The notes under the pieces: model-generated
What the model was told of the DNA's origin: nothing
The model's database searches: none
The model's input: the letters and a program-made list of their open reading frames with translations, nothing else
Assembly (NCBI GenBank): GCA_963751245.1
Contig: CAVVTR010000008.1
Span: 496,001-560,000 of the forward strand
Direction of reading: 5' to 3'
Length of the DNA: 64,000 nucleotides
Origin: CAVVTR01 sp963751245
GTDB lineage: Bacteria; Acidobacteriota; Thermoanaerobaculia; Thermoanaerobaculales; Thermoanaerobaculaceae
Shown here: positions 17,287 to 26,338 of the stretch, piece by piece
Layout of the letters: every line of letters starts with the position of its first letter
Numbering within the stretch: position 1 is the first letter of the stretch
Made by a program: the position numbers and the translations under genes

Positions 17287-17342
17287 GGGACCTCCTTCGC
17301 TGCGGTTCTCCGTTCCATGATACCCCGCCGCCGGCGCCGTTG

Positions 17343-17372
17343 TTGACCGTCCGAGAACCGGCCCGGTATGCT
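17343..17372 (+). promoter_or_regulatory. Sigma-70-type promoter for the class V aminotransferase
   Basis: TTGACC at 17343-17348 and TATGCT at 17367-17372 are 18 bases apart. The predicted start gives a leader of roughly 45-50 bases with GGGAG ahead of the ATG at 17427. Confidence 0.6.
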
Positions 17373-17426
17373 CGCCGGGCACGCCGTCCCCACCTGTGGC
17401 CCCACGACGGAAGGGAGCACCTGACC

Positions 17427-18665
17427 ATGGCCTTCGACGCAGCCAGCAACCAGCAGTGCCGCAACGATTTTCCGGCCCTCGCCCGAACTCTGGGCGGCGC
17501 GCCCCTGGCGTTCCTGGACGGCCCGGCGGGCACCCAGGTGCCCCACTCCGTGATCGACGCCGTGGCCGCCTACTACCGCACCTGCAACGCCAACACCCAC
17601 GGCATGTTCGTCACCTCGGAGGAGTCGGACGCCGCCATCGGGGAGGTGCGGCGCGCGGCGGCCGCGTTCCTGGGCGCCGCCGGCCCCGGGGAGATCTCGT
17701 TCGGGGCGAACATGACCACCCTGACGTTCGCCCTCTCCCACGCGCTGGCGCGCATCTTCGCGCCCGGCGACGAGGTGGTGGTCACCGAGCTCGACCACGA
17801 GGCCAACCGGGGCCCCTGGCTGGCGCTCGCGGCGCAGGGCGTCGTGGTCCGCGAGGTGCCCCTGCGCCGCGACGGCACTCTGGACCCCGGCGCACTGGAG
17901 GCCGCGGTGACCGCCAGAACGCGGCTGATGGCGCTCGGCATGTCGTCCAACGCGCTGGGTACCGTGAACGACGTGGCCCTCGCCCGCCGCCTCACCCGCG
18001 ACGCCGGCGCCTGGCTGCTCCTGGACGCGGTGCACTACGCGCCCCACTTCCCCCTGGACGTCCAGGCCCTCGACGCCGACTTCCTGCTCTGCTCGGCCTA
18101 CAAGTTCTACGGCCCCCACGTGGGCCTGCTGTACTGCCGGCCCGGGACTGCTCGAGGAGCTCCACCACCGACCGCCTCCGCACCCAGGAGGCGGCCGCCC
18201 CGTACCGCATCGAGACCGGCACCCTCAACCACGCCGCGCTGATGGGCGTGGCGGCCGCCATCGAGTACATCGCCTCCTGGGGCGACGGCCCGGACCTGAG
18301 GAGCCGGCTCCTCGACGCCATGGAGGGCATCCGCGCCTACGAGCACGCCCTCGCCGCCGCCTACCACGAGCGCGTCCGGGCCCTCCCCGGAGTGACGGCG
18401 TCGGGGCCCCGACTTCGCCTCTCCACACCGCGCCCCCACGGTGTCCATCACCATCGACGGGGTCCGCCCCCGGGACGCCGCGCGCGCCCTGGGCGAGCGG
18501 GGCGTGCTGGTCTGGGACGGCGACTTCTACGCCGCCCGCGCCATCGAGGCGCTGGGCCTGGCCGAGGCCGGAGGCGTGATCCGCACCGGGATCTCCATGT
18601 ACAACACCGCCGACGAGATCGACCGGCTGGTGGAGGGCCTGGCGGCGCTGGCCCGGCGAGGGTGA
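17427..18665 (+). CDS. Class V aminotransferase, cysteine desulfurase-like (VC1184 type), three indels
   Basis: A PLP enzyme of the cysteine desulfurase-like VC1184 subfamily. Clear family sequence: FLDGPAGTQVP at 29-39, NANTHGMFVTS, GANMTTLTFALS, ELDHEANRGPW, DAVHYAPHFPLDVQ and the Schiff-base lysine K226 in CSAYKFYGPHVG. After LLYCRPG the protein continues in other frames. Single extra bases appear at 18147 (A), at 18168-18169 (C) and in the GGGGCCCC at 18403-18410. Removing all three gives one reading frame of about 411 residues ending SMYNTADEIDRLVEGLAALARRG. Every segment is conserved in sequence, which favours consensus error over decay. The subfamily's real substrate is not established. 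A homoserine dehydrogenase gene follows after 4 bases, so the two may act together in amino-acid metabolism. Confidence 0.75.
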
Positions 18666-18669
18666 GGGC

Positions 18670-19701
18670 ATGCGCCTCCTCCTGGCGGGCTTCGGCAACG
18701 TGGGCCGCACCCTGGCGGCGATCCTCGCCCGTCCCGGCGCCTACCCCGGCCTCGCCGGGCTCGACGTCTCGGTGGTCGCCATCACCACCGGGTCCCACGG
18801 CGCCCTCGTCAACGGCGCCGGCGTCGACCTCGGCTCGGCGCTGGAGGAGGTCACGCGCCACGGCGGCTTCACGGCGGCGCACCCGGACCTCGCCGCCGTC
18901 ACCACCCTCGAGGCCGCCGCCGACCTCGATTACGACGTGCTGGTGGAGCTCACGCCGCTGACGGTGGCGGCCCGCGGCGAGCCGGCCATCTCCCACGTGC
19001 GCACCGCCCTCTCCCTTCGCCGTCACGTGGTGAGCTGCAACAAGGGCCCCGTCGCCTGGGCGTTTCGCCCCCTTGCCGATCTCGCCCGCGAGGCCGGCCG
19101 CGCATTCCTCCACGAAGCCGCCGTTATGGACGGCGTCCCCGTCTTCAACCTGGCCCGCCGTTGCCTGCCGGGATCCACCGTCGAGGGCTTCGAGGGCATC
19201 CTCAACTCCACGACCAACGTCGTCCTCGGAGCGATGGAGGGGGGCGCCTCCCTCGGCACCGCCGTCGCGGAGGCGCGCCGGCTGGGCGTGGCGGAGGCCG
19301 ATCCCGCGGCCGACCTCGAGGGGTGGGACGCCGCGGTCAAGATCGCCGCCCTCGCCAACGTGCTCATGGACGCCGCGCTGGTCCCGGAGGAGGTGGAGCG
19401 CGAGGCCGTGGGAGAGGGGACGGCGGCCCGCGCCGTGCGGGCGGTGGCGGCGGGGCGGCGCCTCAAGGCGGTCTGCGAGGCGGTCCGCGAGGGCGGCGGC
19501 GTGCGGGCGCGGACCGTGCTCCGCGAGCTCGGCGGCGACGACCCCTTCGCCCTCGTGGAGGGGACCGGCTCGGCGCTGCGCCTCCTCACCGACCTCCCCG
19601 GCAGGCTCGTCATCACCGAGGAGCGCCCCGACCTCTTCACCACCGCCTACGGCGCCCTCGCCGACCTCCTCGCCATCCGCGACGGTCTTTGGCACGCCTG
19701 A
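18670..19701 (+). CDS. hom: Homoserine dehydrogenase
   Basis: A 343-residue NAD(P)-dependent homoserine dehydrogenase without a C-terminal ACT domain, so probably not feedback-regulated by threonine through such a domain. The N-terminal Rossmann motif is LLLAGFGNVGRTLAAIL. The central catalytic domain shows VVSCNKGPVAW, GILNSTTNVVLGAME and ADPAADLEGWDAAVKIAALAN, which holds the homoserine-binding and catalytic lysine region. It converts aspartate semialdehyde to homoserine on the way to threonine and methionine. GAGGGTGAGGG precedes the ATG, which is only 4 bases after the aminotransferase stop, so the two genes form an operon. Confidence 0.9.
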   Translation: MRLLLAGFGNVGRTLAAILARPGAYPGLAGLDVSVVAITTGSHGALVNGAGVDLGSALEEVTRHGGFTAAHPDLAAVTTLEAAADLDYDVLVELTPLTVAARGEPAISHVRTALSLRRHVVSCNKGPVAWAFRPLADLAREAGRAFLHEAAVMDGVPVFNLARRCLPGSTVEGFEGILNSTTNVVLGAMEGGASLGTAVAEARRLGVAEADPAADLEGWDAAVKIAALANVLMDAALVPEEVEREAVGEGTAARAVRAVAAGRRLKAVCEAVREGGGVRARTVLRELGGDDPFALVEGTGSALRLLTDLPGRLVITEERPDLFTTAYGALADLLAIRDGLWHA

Positions 19702-19708
19702 GCTGGCG

Positions 19709-19738
19709 TTGACCCGCCGGGCGGGCGAACCCTATATT
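19709..19738 (+). promoter_or_regulatory. Sigma-70-type promoter for the GAF-GAF gene
   Basis: TTGACC at 19709-19714 and TATATT at 19733-19738 with an 18-base spacer, one of the best promoter matches in the window. It leaves a leader of about 120 bases before the ATG at 19866; I see no known riboswitch in it. Confidence 0.65.
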
Positions 19739-19865
19739 GGAAGCACGAAGGGCATGAACAAGGGGGGGCGATCCACCGTCCGGGCGCGGGCCGGCCTCTT
19801 CGCGAAGGTCTCTCGCGGCTTCTCGGGGACACGTTCCCCCATCGCGGCACGGAGGGGGGACGACC

Positions 19866-20915
19866 ATGAAGTGCTCGGATTGCCTTCGCATCTTCGAGAA
19901 GGTGGGTGAGGCCTTCAACTCGCCCATCGACACCGACGAGCTGCTCCAGCTCGTCGCCCGCACCATGGTGGAGCAGCTCCACGTCAAGGGCTGCCACATC
20001 CTGCTGCTCAGCCGCGACCTCAAGCTCCTGGAGACCGTGGCTGCCCACGGCCTCAGCCGGAGGTTCCTGGACAAGGGCCCGGTGGACGCCGAGAGGAGCG
20101 TGGCCGAGGCGCTGCGGGGCACCCCAGTGCTCGTCGCCGACTGCGCCACCGATCCGCGCATCCAGTACCAGGCGGCGTTCCGGGAGGAGGGCATCGCGTC
20201 CCTCCTCACCGTTCCGCTCACCTCCCGCCACCAGGTCATCGGCGTGATGCGCCTGTCCATGGCCGACAGGCGGGACCTCGCCGAGCCGGAGATGGAGATC
20301 GTCAGGGTGGTCGCGGCGTTCTGCACCAGCGCCATCCTCCACTCCATGTTCCACAGCATCCTCGAGCACGTCACCGAGACGATCCGCTCCTCCCTGGACC
20401 TCGACGCCATCCTCAAGGCCGTCACCCGCGTCGTCTGCGAGGACCTGCGCGCCAAGGGGTGCAGCATCCAGCTCGCCGAGCCGCGCGGCAGCGCGCCGCT
20501 GCGGGCGTTCTACGGCATCGGCGAACGCTTCGCGACCGCCACCTCGGCGAGGACCGGACAGGCGCTCCTCGACGCGCTTCAGGGCGCCTGCGTCCAGGTC
20601 CACGACGCCCGGTCGGACCCGCGGGTCGACGCCCACGAGGAGATGGCTCGGGAAGGCGTCGGGTCGATCCTCTACGTGCCGCTGTCCACGCGCAAGGGGA
20701 CCCTCGGCGTGCTCACCCTGTACACGCACCACCCCTACGAGTTCTCCGAGGACGAGATCTACCTGATGACCGCCATCGCCGAGCAGTGCGCCCTGGCGAT
20801 CCGCAACGCCCAGGTCCACGCCAACGTGAAGCACCGGTACGAGGACCTGGTCGAGGACTTTCACCGCTGGTTCGAGTTCAATGCCTACACCCCGGGAGGC
20901 ACCCGGCCGCTGTAG
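19866..20915 (+). CDS. Tandem GAF-domain sensor protein without output domain
   Basis: 349 residues with two GAF domains, about 22-150 and about 190-325. Each contains the typical pattern of a GAF fold: SLLTVPLTSRHQVIGVMRLS in the first and SILYVPLSTRKGTLGVLTLY in the second. A CxxC (residues 3-6, MKCSDC) opens the protein. A helical linker (HSMFHSILEHVTETIRSSLD) joins the domains and a helical tail follows. No kinase, cyclase, phosphodiesterase or DNA-binding domain is attached, so it must signal through a partner or act as a small-molecule binding protein. It has its own promoter and is followed by a convergent gene. GAF domains often bind cyclic nucleotides, haem or other small ligands; no ligand can be named. 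Confidence 0.8.
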   Translation: MKCSDCLRIFEKVGEAFNSPIDTDELLQLVARTMVEQLHVKGCHILLLSRDLKLLETVAAHGLSRRFLDKGPVDAERSVAEALRGTPVLVADCATDPRIQYQAAFREEGIASLLTVPLTSRHQVIGVMRLSMADRRDLAEPEMEIVRVVAAFCTSAILHSMFHSILEHVTETIRSSLDLDAILKAVTRVVCEDLRAKGCSIQLAEPRGSAPLRAFYGIGERFATATSARTGQALLDALQGACVQVHDARSDPRVDAHEEMAREGVGSILYVPLSTRKGTLGVLTLYTHHPYEFSEDEIYLMTAIAEQCALAIRNAQVHANVKHRYEDLVEDFHRWFEFNAYTPGGTRPL

Positions 20916-20939
20916 GCCGAAGGCGCCCCCGCCGCGCCC

Positions 20940-21323
20940 TCAGCGCAGCTCGTCCATGAAGGCGTCCACCGCCCGGCGCAGCCTCTTCGCCCTGGCGTCC
21001 AGCCTGGCCCGGGTCTTCGTCGCCCGCTGACGCGTCTGTGCGCCGAGCCGCGCCGTGAGGCGCTCCAGCTCTTCCCGCACCTCCTCCACCCGGCGTCGTG
21101 CCGCCTCCACCTCCGCCGTGGTGTCGACGCCGGCGAGCCCGGCGGCCCGGCCGGCGTCGGTGACCTGCCGCCGGGCCCGCTCGAACCGGGTCTCCAGCGA
21201 GGCCAGTGCCCTCTCCTCCGCCCCGGCGCGCCGGGGCAGCAGCCGGAGCTCGCCGGTGGTGGCGAAGGTGTAGGCCGCGAGGGCGGCCGCCGCGGCGAGC
21301 ACGAGACCGATCAGGATCCTCAT
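20940..21323 (-). CDS. Membrane-anchored coiled-coil protein, unknown
   Basis: 127 residues: an N-terminal hydrophobic segment (about 2-20) that is either a signal anchor or a signal peptide, followed by a long, highly charged alpha-helical region rich in Arg, Glu and Ala (about 33-125), which is probably a coiled coil. No family is recognised. GGGAG lies 8 bases before the ATG at 21323. It is convergent with the GAF-GAF gene and divergent from the multihaem cytochrome gene. Confidence 0.6.
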   Translation of the reverse strand: MRILIGLVLAAAAALAAYTFATTGELRLLPRRAGAEERALASLETRFERARRQVTDAGRAAGLAGVDTTAEVEAARRRVEEVREELERLTARLGAQTRQRATKTRARLDARAKRLRRAVDAFMDELR

Positions 21324-21431
21324 GGGCGTTCTCCCGGAACAGCTGGAATGGCCGCACTGTAGCGGGCGACCCGGCGCCGATCAAGACGACGGCGTCACTC
21401 CCGCCCGCCGGTCCCGGGATCGGCACGCGGC

Positions 21432-21445
21432 GTGATGAACATCAC
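21432..21445. promoter_or_regulatory. FNR/CRP-like palindrome upstream of the cytochrome gene
   Basis: GTGAT-GAAC-ATCAC is a perfect inverted repeat with a four-base spacer, 103 bases before the cytochrome start codon. It has the spacing of an FNR-type site (TTGAT-N4-ATCAA) with the outer T/A pair changed to G/C. FNR/CRP-family regulators often control anaerobic respiration genes, which fits the gene it precedes. A second perfect palindrome, ATGTCGACAT, is at 21457-21466. Confidence 0.45.
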
Positions 21446-21548
21446 TACCTGACCATATGTCGACATGACAAAGTAAAGACGCGGACGACAGATCATCACA
21501 GATGCAAGGACCGTCGAGACGGCGTCGTCCCGGGAAAAGGGGGAGTGG

Positions 21549-23944
21549 ATGCGCAGAAGCTTCATCGTGGTGCTGACAGTGGCGATCCTGGGCCTGACGA
21601 CCGTGGCGGCGGTGGCACGGGCCGAGCACGAGGACGAGCACGGGACGAGGCGGCGGATCTCCAGCCGGCAGACGCCGTTCGCCTTCACGGAGGCCGAATG
21701 GAAGAGCGGCGACCGCGTGCTGGTGGCCAGGGGCACGGCGCCGGCAAGGACCCGCGTCACGGTTGTGAACGCCGCGGAAGGCTCCGTCGTCGCGGTGGCC
21801 GAAGCCGGCCGCGACGGCCAGTGGTCGGTGTCGGCCCGCAGGGTGAGCCCGGTCCCCTGCCGCCTCCGGGCGTCCGCTGGCGAGGCCTCCCTCGAGCGGG
21901 ACGTGGCCGGCGCTCCGGACACCTGCTCCTCCACCGCCGCCGCCCTCACGGCGGTGGCCGTGCACGGGCCCTCCACCGTCGCCGAGGGCGGCACCGCCGC
22001 CTACACCGCCGCCGCCTCGTTCAGCGACGGGCACACCGAGGTCGTGACCGCCGCGGCGGCCTGGAGCACCGACTCCGCCGCCGCCACCGTCGACGGCGGC
22101 GTGCTGCAGGCCGGCACCGTGGCCGCCGACACCCCGGTCACCGTGACGGCGTCCTTCGCCTCCGGCGGCGTGAGCCGCTCGGGCTCGGTGGCCGTCACGA
22201 TCACGAACTCGCCCGCGGCCCTCACGGCCCTCGCCGTCAGCGGCCCTGCCGGCGTCGACGAGAACACCCAGGCCTCCTACCAGGCCACCGCCACCTTCGG
22301 CGACGGCACGACGCGGGACGTCACCGGCGAAGCCACGTGGAGCCTCGACCCGCCCGCGGCGGGGATCGTCGGCGGCGTGCTCACCGCCTACGAGGTCAGC
22401 GCCGACCAGCAGGTCACGGTCACGGCCGCATGGTCCGCCGGCGGCGTGGCGAAGACCGCCACCCTCGCGGTGACGGTGCACGACACCGTGGGCACCCTCC
22501 ACGGCTCCCACGTGGGCCGCTTCACCACCTATGAGGGCACGAAGACCTGCCTGACCTGCCACGAGAGCGAAGCCGCCTCCATGCACGCCTCGGTCCACTA
22601 CCAGTGGCAGGGCGACGCCAGCGAGTCGTCGGGCCTCGACTCGTCCCTCGCCGGCAAGCTCGGAGGCATCAACGACTTCTGCATCTACCCGGACATCAAC
22701 TGGATCGGGAAGCTCACCAACCTCGACGGCAAGCAGGTCGACGGGGGCTGCTCCACGTGCCACGCCGGCCTCGGTCTCAAGCCCTCCCCCGACGCCACCG
22801 CGGAACAGCTCGAGAACATCGACTGCCTCGTGTGCCACTCGGCCAGCTACAAGCGGACCGTCGGCACCGTGGACGGCCAGGTCCGCTGGGTCCCCGACAC
22901 GGCGGCCATGTCGGTCCCGCTCATGGAGGCGGCGGTGGACATCACCCTGCCCACCCGCGGCACCTGCCTGAACTGCCACACCAGGGCGGGCGGCGGCAAC
23001 AACTTCAAGCGCGGCGACATCGAGGAGGCCCACCGCAACGCCTCCGCGGCGTTCGACGTCCACATGGCGCCGAGGACCGCCGGCGGCGCGGGGCTCGCGT
23101 GCCTCGACTGCCACCGGGCCTCCGGCCACCACATCGCCGGCCGCGGCGTGGACATGCGCGAGCGCGACCTGGCGGCGCCGATGGCCTGCACCGATTGCCA
23201 CCCGGCCGCCCCGCACACCGACCCCCGGCTCGACATGCACACCGCCCGCGTCGCGTGCACCGTGTGCCACATCCCCACTTTCGCCAACGGCGCGCCCACC
23301 GACATGATGCGCGACTGGAGCGCCCCGGCGACGTCAACCCGGCCACCAGGCTCTACGAGCCCCACTCGATGATGGCCTCCCACGTGGTGCCCGAGTACCG
23401 CTTCTTCAACGGGCGCTCCGAGTTCTACCAGTTCGGCAGCCGTGCCGTGCCGGGACCGGACGGCAGGGTCCTCATGGCCGGGCCGCTCGGCTCCATCGGG
23501 GACCCCGGGGCGAAGATCGTGCCGCTGAAGCACCACACGGCGCGGCAGCCCATGGATCCGGCCACCGGGCGCCTGCTCCCGCTCAAGATCGGCGTCTTCT
23601 TCCAGACGGGGGACGAGGCCACCGCGGCGGCCAGGGGCGCGGAAGCCGTGGGCTGGACCTACACCGGCCAGACGTTCGCGGACACCGAGCGGTTCCTGGA
23701 GATCAACCACGAGGTGCAGCCGGCCTCGGCGGCGCTCGACTGCGCATCTTGCCACGGCGGCTCGCGGCTGGACTTCGCCGCCCTCGGCTACGCGCCGAAG
23801 ACCACACGCAACGGCCGGCCCCTGTGCGGCAGCTGCCACGAGCAGGAGAACGACCGCCTCAGCTTCGAGGACCTGCACCGTCAGCACGTCGACGGCCGTC
23901 ACATCGACTGCGCCGAGTGCCACACCTTCTCGAAGGCCAACTGA
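21549..23944 (+). CDS. OTR-family multihaem c-type cytochrome with Ig-like domains, one frameshift
   Basis: A secreted respiratory protein of about 798 residues once one base is restored near 23326-23329, where CCGG lacks a G and the frame moves within the sequence encoding WSAPGDVNPATR. Order: signal peptide (1-25); a short beta domain (about 45-110); two bacterial Ig-like (Big-2-type) domains at about 132-222 and 223-312; then the cytochrome. CXXCH sites start at residues 334, 401, 426, 473, 518, 547 and 570, and three more are encoded at 23741, 23825 and 23909, ten in total. INDFC, CSTCHAGLGL and NIDCLVCH match the octahaem tetrathionate reductase (OTR) family. GGGNNFKRGD lies where OTR proteins keep a lysine-containing motif. 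OTR proteins reduce tetrathionate, nitrite or hydroxylamine; the substrate here is not known. Confidence 0.8.
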
Positions 23945-24048
23945 CCGACACGCCGTGGACCCTCGGCCCCGGCCGGACCGCTCCGGCCGGGGCCGTTCCT
24001 TCGCCCGGAAGGCTCGGAGGCGCCACCGGGTTGTGGCAGCGCGAGGCC

Positions 24049-24537
24049 GTGACCGTGCGCACCTTCACCTTCGAAACCGACCTCTGGCTGCCCCTTCCCC
24101 CGGAGGCGCTGTTCCCGTTCTTCGCGGAGGCGGGAAACCTCGAGCGGCTCACGCCGCCGTGGCTCCGCTTCCGCGTCCTGCGGCAGCACCCCCCCGCCAT
24201 GGGGGCGGGCACGATCCTGGACTACCGGCTCCGCCTCCACGGCGTGCCCCTGTCGTGGCGCACCCGGATCGCCGCCTGGGACCCGCCCCGCCGCTTCGTC
24301 GACGAGCAGATCCGCGGACCGTACCGCCTCTGGGTCCACGAGCACGTCTTCACCGCCGAGGACGGCGGCACCCGCTGCCGGGACCACGTGCGCTACGCGG
24401 TGCCCGGCGGCGCGCTCGTCGACGCGGTCCTCGTGCGCCGCGACGTGGGGCGCATCTTCGCCTACCGCGCCCGCGTTCTCGGCGCCCTCTTCGGGACCTC
24501 GGGGCAGGCGGCAGCCGGCCCCCTTCAGAACCGGTAG
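24049..24537 (+). CDS. SRPBCC (START-like) ligand-binding domain protein
   Basis: A 162-residue protein with the SRPBCC helix-grip fold pattern: LWLPLPPEALFPFFAEAGNLERLTPPWLRFRVL, then strands DYRLRLHGVPLSWRTRI, FVDEQIRGPYRLWVHEHVF and a C-terminal helix. Similar proteins, sometimes fused to nucleotide-sugar epimerases, are annotated as ligand-binding or coenzyme-Q-like proteins. The GTG at 24049 is the likely start; a TTG at 24031, with GGAGG 10 bases upstream, is an alternative that adds six residues. It lies just after the cytochrome gene, so it may be read from the same transcript. Its 3' end overlaps the outer-membrane barrel gene by 13 bases. Ligand unknown. Confidence 0.7.
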   Translation: MTVRTFTFETDLWLPLPPEALFPFFAEAGNLERLTPPWLRFRVLRQHPPAMGAGTILDYRLRLHGVPLSWRTRIAAWDPPRRFVDEQIRGPYRLWVHEHVFTAEDGGTRCRDHVRYAVPGGALVDAVLVRRDVGRIFAYRARVLGALFGTSGQAAAGPLQNR

Positions 24538-25511
24538 CACACCCCGGCGAGGAGGACGTCCGTGTCGCGGTTGTAGCCGGTGACGATGCGGTTCCACACC
24601 AGCGGGACCTCCCACCGCCCCGCGAGGCGGACGGCGACCCGCAGCGAGGCGATACCCGCCACGGTGCCGCGTCCGCTCTCCCCCGGCCGGGGCGCCCGCC
24701 GCTGGTCCACGGCCACGTAGGCGCCACCGCCCAGCGCCAGGCCGACGCGGCCGTCGAGAAACGCCCGCGCCGCCCACACCTGGGCGAGGACCCCGTTGCG
24801 GCGCACCAGCCGCGTGTCCCCCTCGTTGAGCCAAGCCACCGAGGCGTCCCAGTAGCGGCCGATCCCCCTGCGGTACTCGACGCCCTGGGCCAGCGCGTAC
24901 TGCGCCGAGAAGCTGTTCACGATGGTCCGCCCGGCGAGCACGGTCACCGCGTTGCGCGTCGTCCACCGCTCCTGGTGCGGGGGGCGCGCCCTCGGCCCGC
25001 CCTCCGCGGGGGGCGGCGAGAGCTGGTACCCGATGCCTGCCAGCACCGACGCCGTGTCGAACCGGTTCGCGGTCTCGACCCAGTCGACGCGGAGCAGCGC
25101 CGTCAGCCGCCCCGCCGTGTACCAGGTGGCGCCCAGGGTGGCCACCGCCCCCCAGCCGTGGTCGTCGCGGAACCCGCCGGCCGTCTTCGGGCCCGTGGTG
25201 TCGTAGTAGAAGTACGGGCCCAGGCCCGCCGCCAGAGCGAGGCGCCGGTGGAACAGCAGCGCCCGCCGCCACAGCTGGAACGTCTGGCCGTCCCGGCGGT
25301 GATCGGGCAGGTGGCCCTCGTTGAGGTACGAGAAGCTCAGCGCCGAGCGCTCGCCGAGCCCCTGCAGGTACTCCAGGCTCCAGGCGGAGGTGGTGTCGTT
25401 CAGGACCCCGGAGCGGACCGCGCCTCCCAGCAGCGAGATCTCCTGCGCCCGCGCCGCCGCCGCCAGGCACGCGAGCACCGCCACGCCCACCACGACCATC
25501 CGTCTGATCAC
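24525..25511 (-). CDS. Outer-membrane beta-barrel protein, possibly lipid-A deacylase-like
   Basis: 328 residues with a signal peptide ending near AAARA-QE and a mature part made of alternating amphipathic strands. It ends in RF, the terminal aromatic residue used by the BAM complex. The first strands contain SALSFSYLNEGH and DGQTFQLWRRALLFHRRLALAAGLGPYF, a pattern seen in a group of barrels that includes PagL-like lipid A deacylases, but the deacylase Ser-His-Glu triad cannot be confirmed by eye. I therefore call it only an outer-membrane barrel. The GTG at 25511 adds a basic N-region (MIRR) to the signal peptide; ATG 25499 is the alternative. It is divergent from the ABC genes. Confidence 0.65.
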   Translation of the reverse strand: MIRRMVVVGVAVLACLAAAARAQEISLLGGAVRSGVLNDTTSAWSLEYLQGLGERSALSFSYLNEGHLPDHRRDGQTFQLWRRALLFHRRLALAAGLGPYFYYDTTGPKTAGGFRDDHGWGAVATLGATWYTAGRLTALLRVDWVETANRFDTASVLAGIGYQLSPPPAEGGPRARPPHQERWTTRNAVTVLAGRTIVNSFSAQYALAQGVEYRRGIGRYWDASVAWLNEGDTRLVRRNGVLAQVWAARAFLDGRVGLALGGGAYVAVDQRRAPRPGESGRGTVAGIASLRVAVRLAGRWEVPLVWNRIVTGYNRDTDVLLAGVCYRF

Positions 25512-25664
25512 GGGACACACAACGCCCGGCGGCGCGGCCGGCTTCCCGGAGACCCCTGCCGCGTGCAACGCCGGCGGCGCCGAAGCCGTAGAATCGTTGG
25601 CCGGAACAGGTGCGGCGGAGCGCGCGTTGCGGAGGGCGCCGGATCCCGCCGGCGGGGAGACACC

Positions 25665-26336
25665 GTGGACGATCCCATCGAGCTCGCCGACGTCTGCAGG
25701 CGCTACCAGCGCGGCGGCGAGGTGGTGACGGCGCTCGCCGGCGTCTCCTTCACGGTGGCCGCGGGGGAGCTGGTGGCGCTGGTGGGGCCCTCGGGGTGCG
25801 GCAAGTCCACCACCCTCAACCTCATCTCCGGCGTGGACCGCGCCGACTCCGGGCGCGTCAGGGTTTGCGGAACCGAGCTCGGACGGGCCTCGGAGGCCGA
25901 CCTGGTGCACCTGCGCCGCCACTGCGTGGGGGTCGTGTTCCAGTCGTTCCACCTCATGCCCCACCTCACGGTGGAGGAGAACGTGGCGCTCCCCCTCGCC
26001 CTTGCCGGCAGCGGCGACCCCGCCCGCGTCGCGGCGCTCATCGGCCGCGTCGGGCTGACCCACCGGCGCCGGCACTTCCCCGCCGAGCTGTCCGGCGGCG
26101 AGCAGCAGCGCACGGCGGTGGCGCGGGCGCTGATCCACCGGCCCCCCGTGCTCCTGGCCGACGAGCCCACCGGCAACCTGGACTCGCACACCGGGGCCGA
26201 GGTCCTCCGCCTCCTCGACGAGCTCCGGCGGGAGCACGGCACGGCGACGGTCCTGGTCACCCACGACGAGCGCCTCGCCGCCGTCTCCGACCGGGTCATC
26301 CGCCTGCACGACGGCCGCGTCGAGGCGATCCTCTGA
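25665..26336 (+). CDS. ABC transporter ATPase, LolD/MacB type
   Basis: A 223-residue ATP-binding subunit of the LolD/MacB/FtsE group. The Walker A motif GPSGCGKS is at 41-48, the signature LSGGEQQ at 142-148 and Walker B VLLADEP at 162-168, followed by a normal H-loop (VLVTHDERLA). This group drives extracytoplasmic lipoprotein sorting or mechanotransmission rather than bulk transport. GGGGAGA precedes the GTG start. The permease gene starts 2 bases after its stop codon, so the two make one transporter. The LolE/MacB-like partner makes a lipid or lipoprotein extrusion role likely. Confidence 0.88.
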   Translation: MDDPIELADVCRRYQRGGEVVTALAGVSFTVAAGELVALVGPSGCGKSTTLNLISGVDRADSGRVRVCGTELGRASEADLVHLRRHCVGVVFQSFHLMPHLTVEENVALPLALAGSGDPARVAALIGRVGLTHRRRHFPAELSGGEQQRTAVARALIHRPPVLLADEPTGNLDSHTGAEVLRLLDELRREHGTATVLVTHDERLAAVSDRVIRLHDGRVEAIL

Positions 26337-26338
26337 GC

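Noticed and set aside
21457..21466. ATGTCGACAT palindrome near the cytochrome promoter
   Set aside because: A ten-base palindrome of a common six-base core is expected by chance; kept only as context for the FNR-like box.
24525..25511. Naming the barrel a lipid A 3-O-deacylase (PagL)
   Set aside because: The YLNEGH pattern is suggestive, but I cannot place the full catalytic triad, so only an outer-membrane barrel is claimed.
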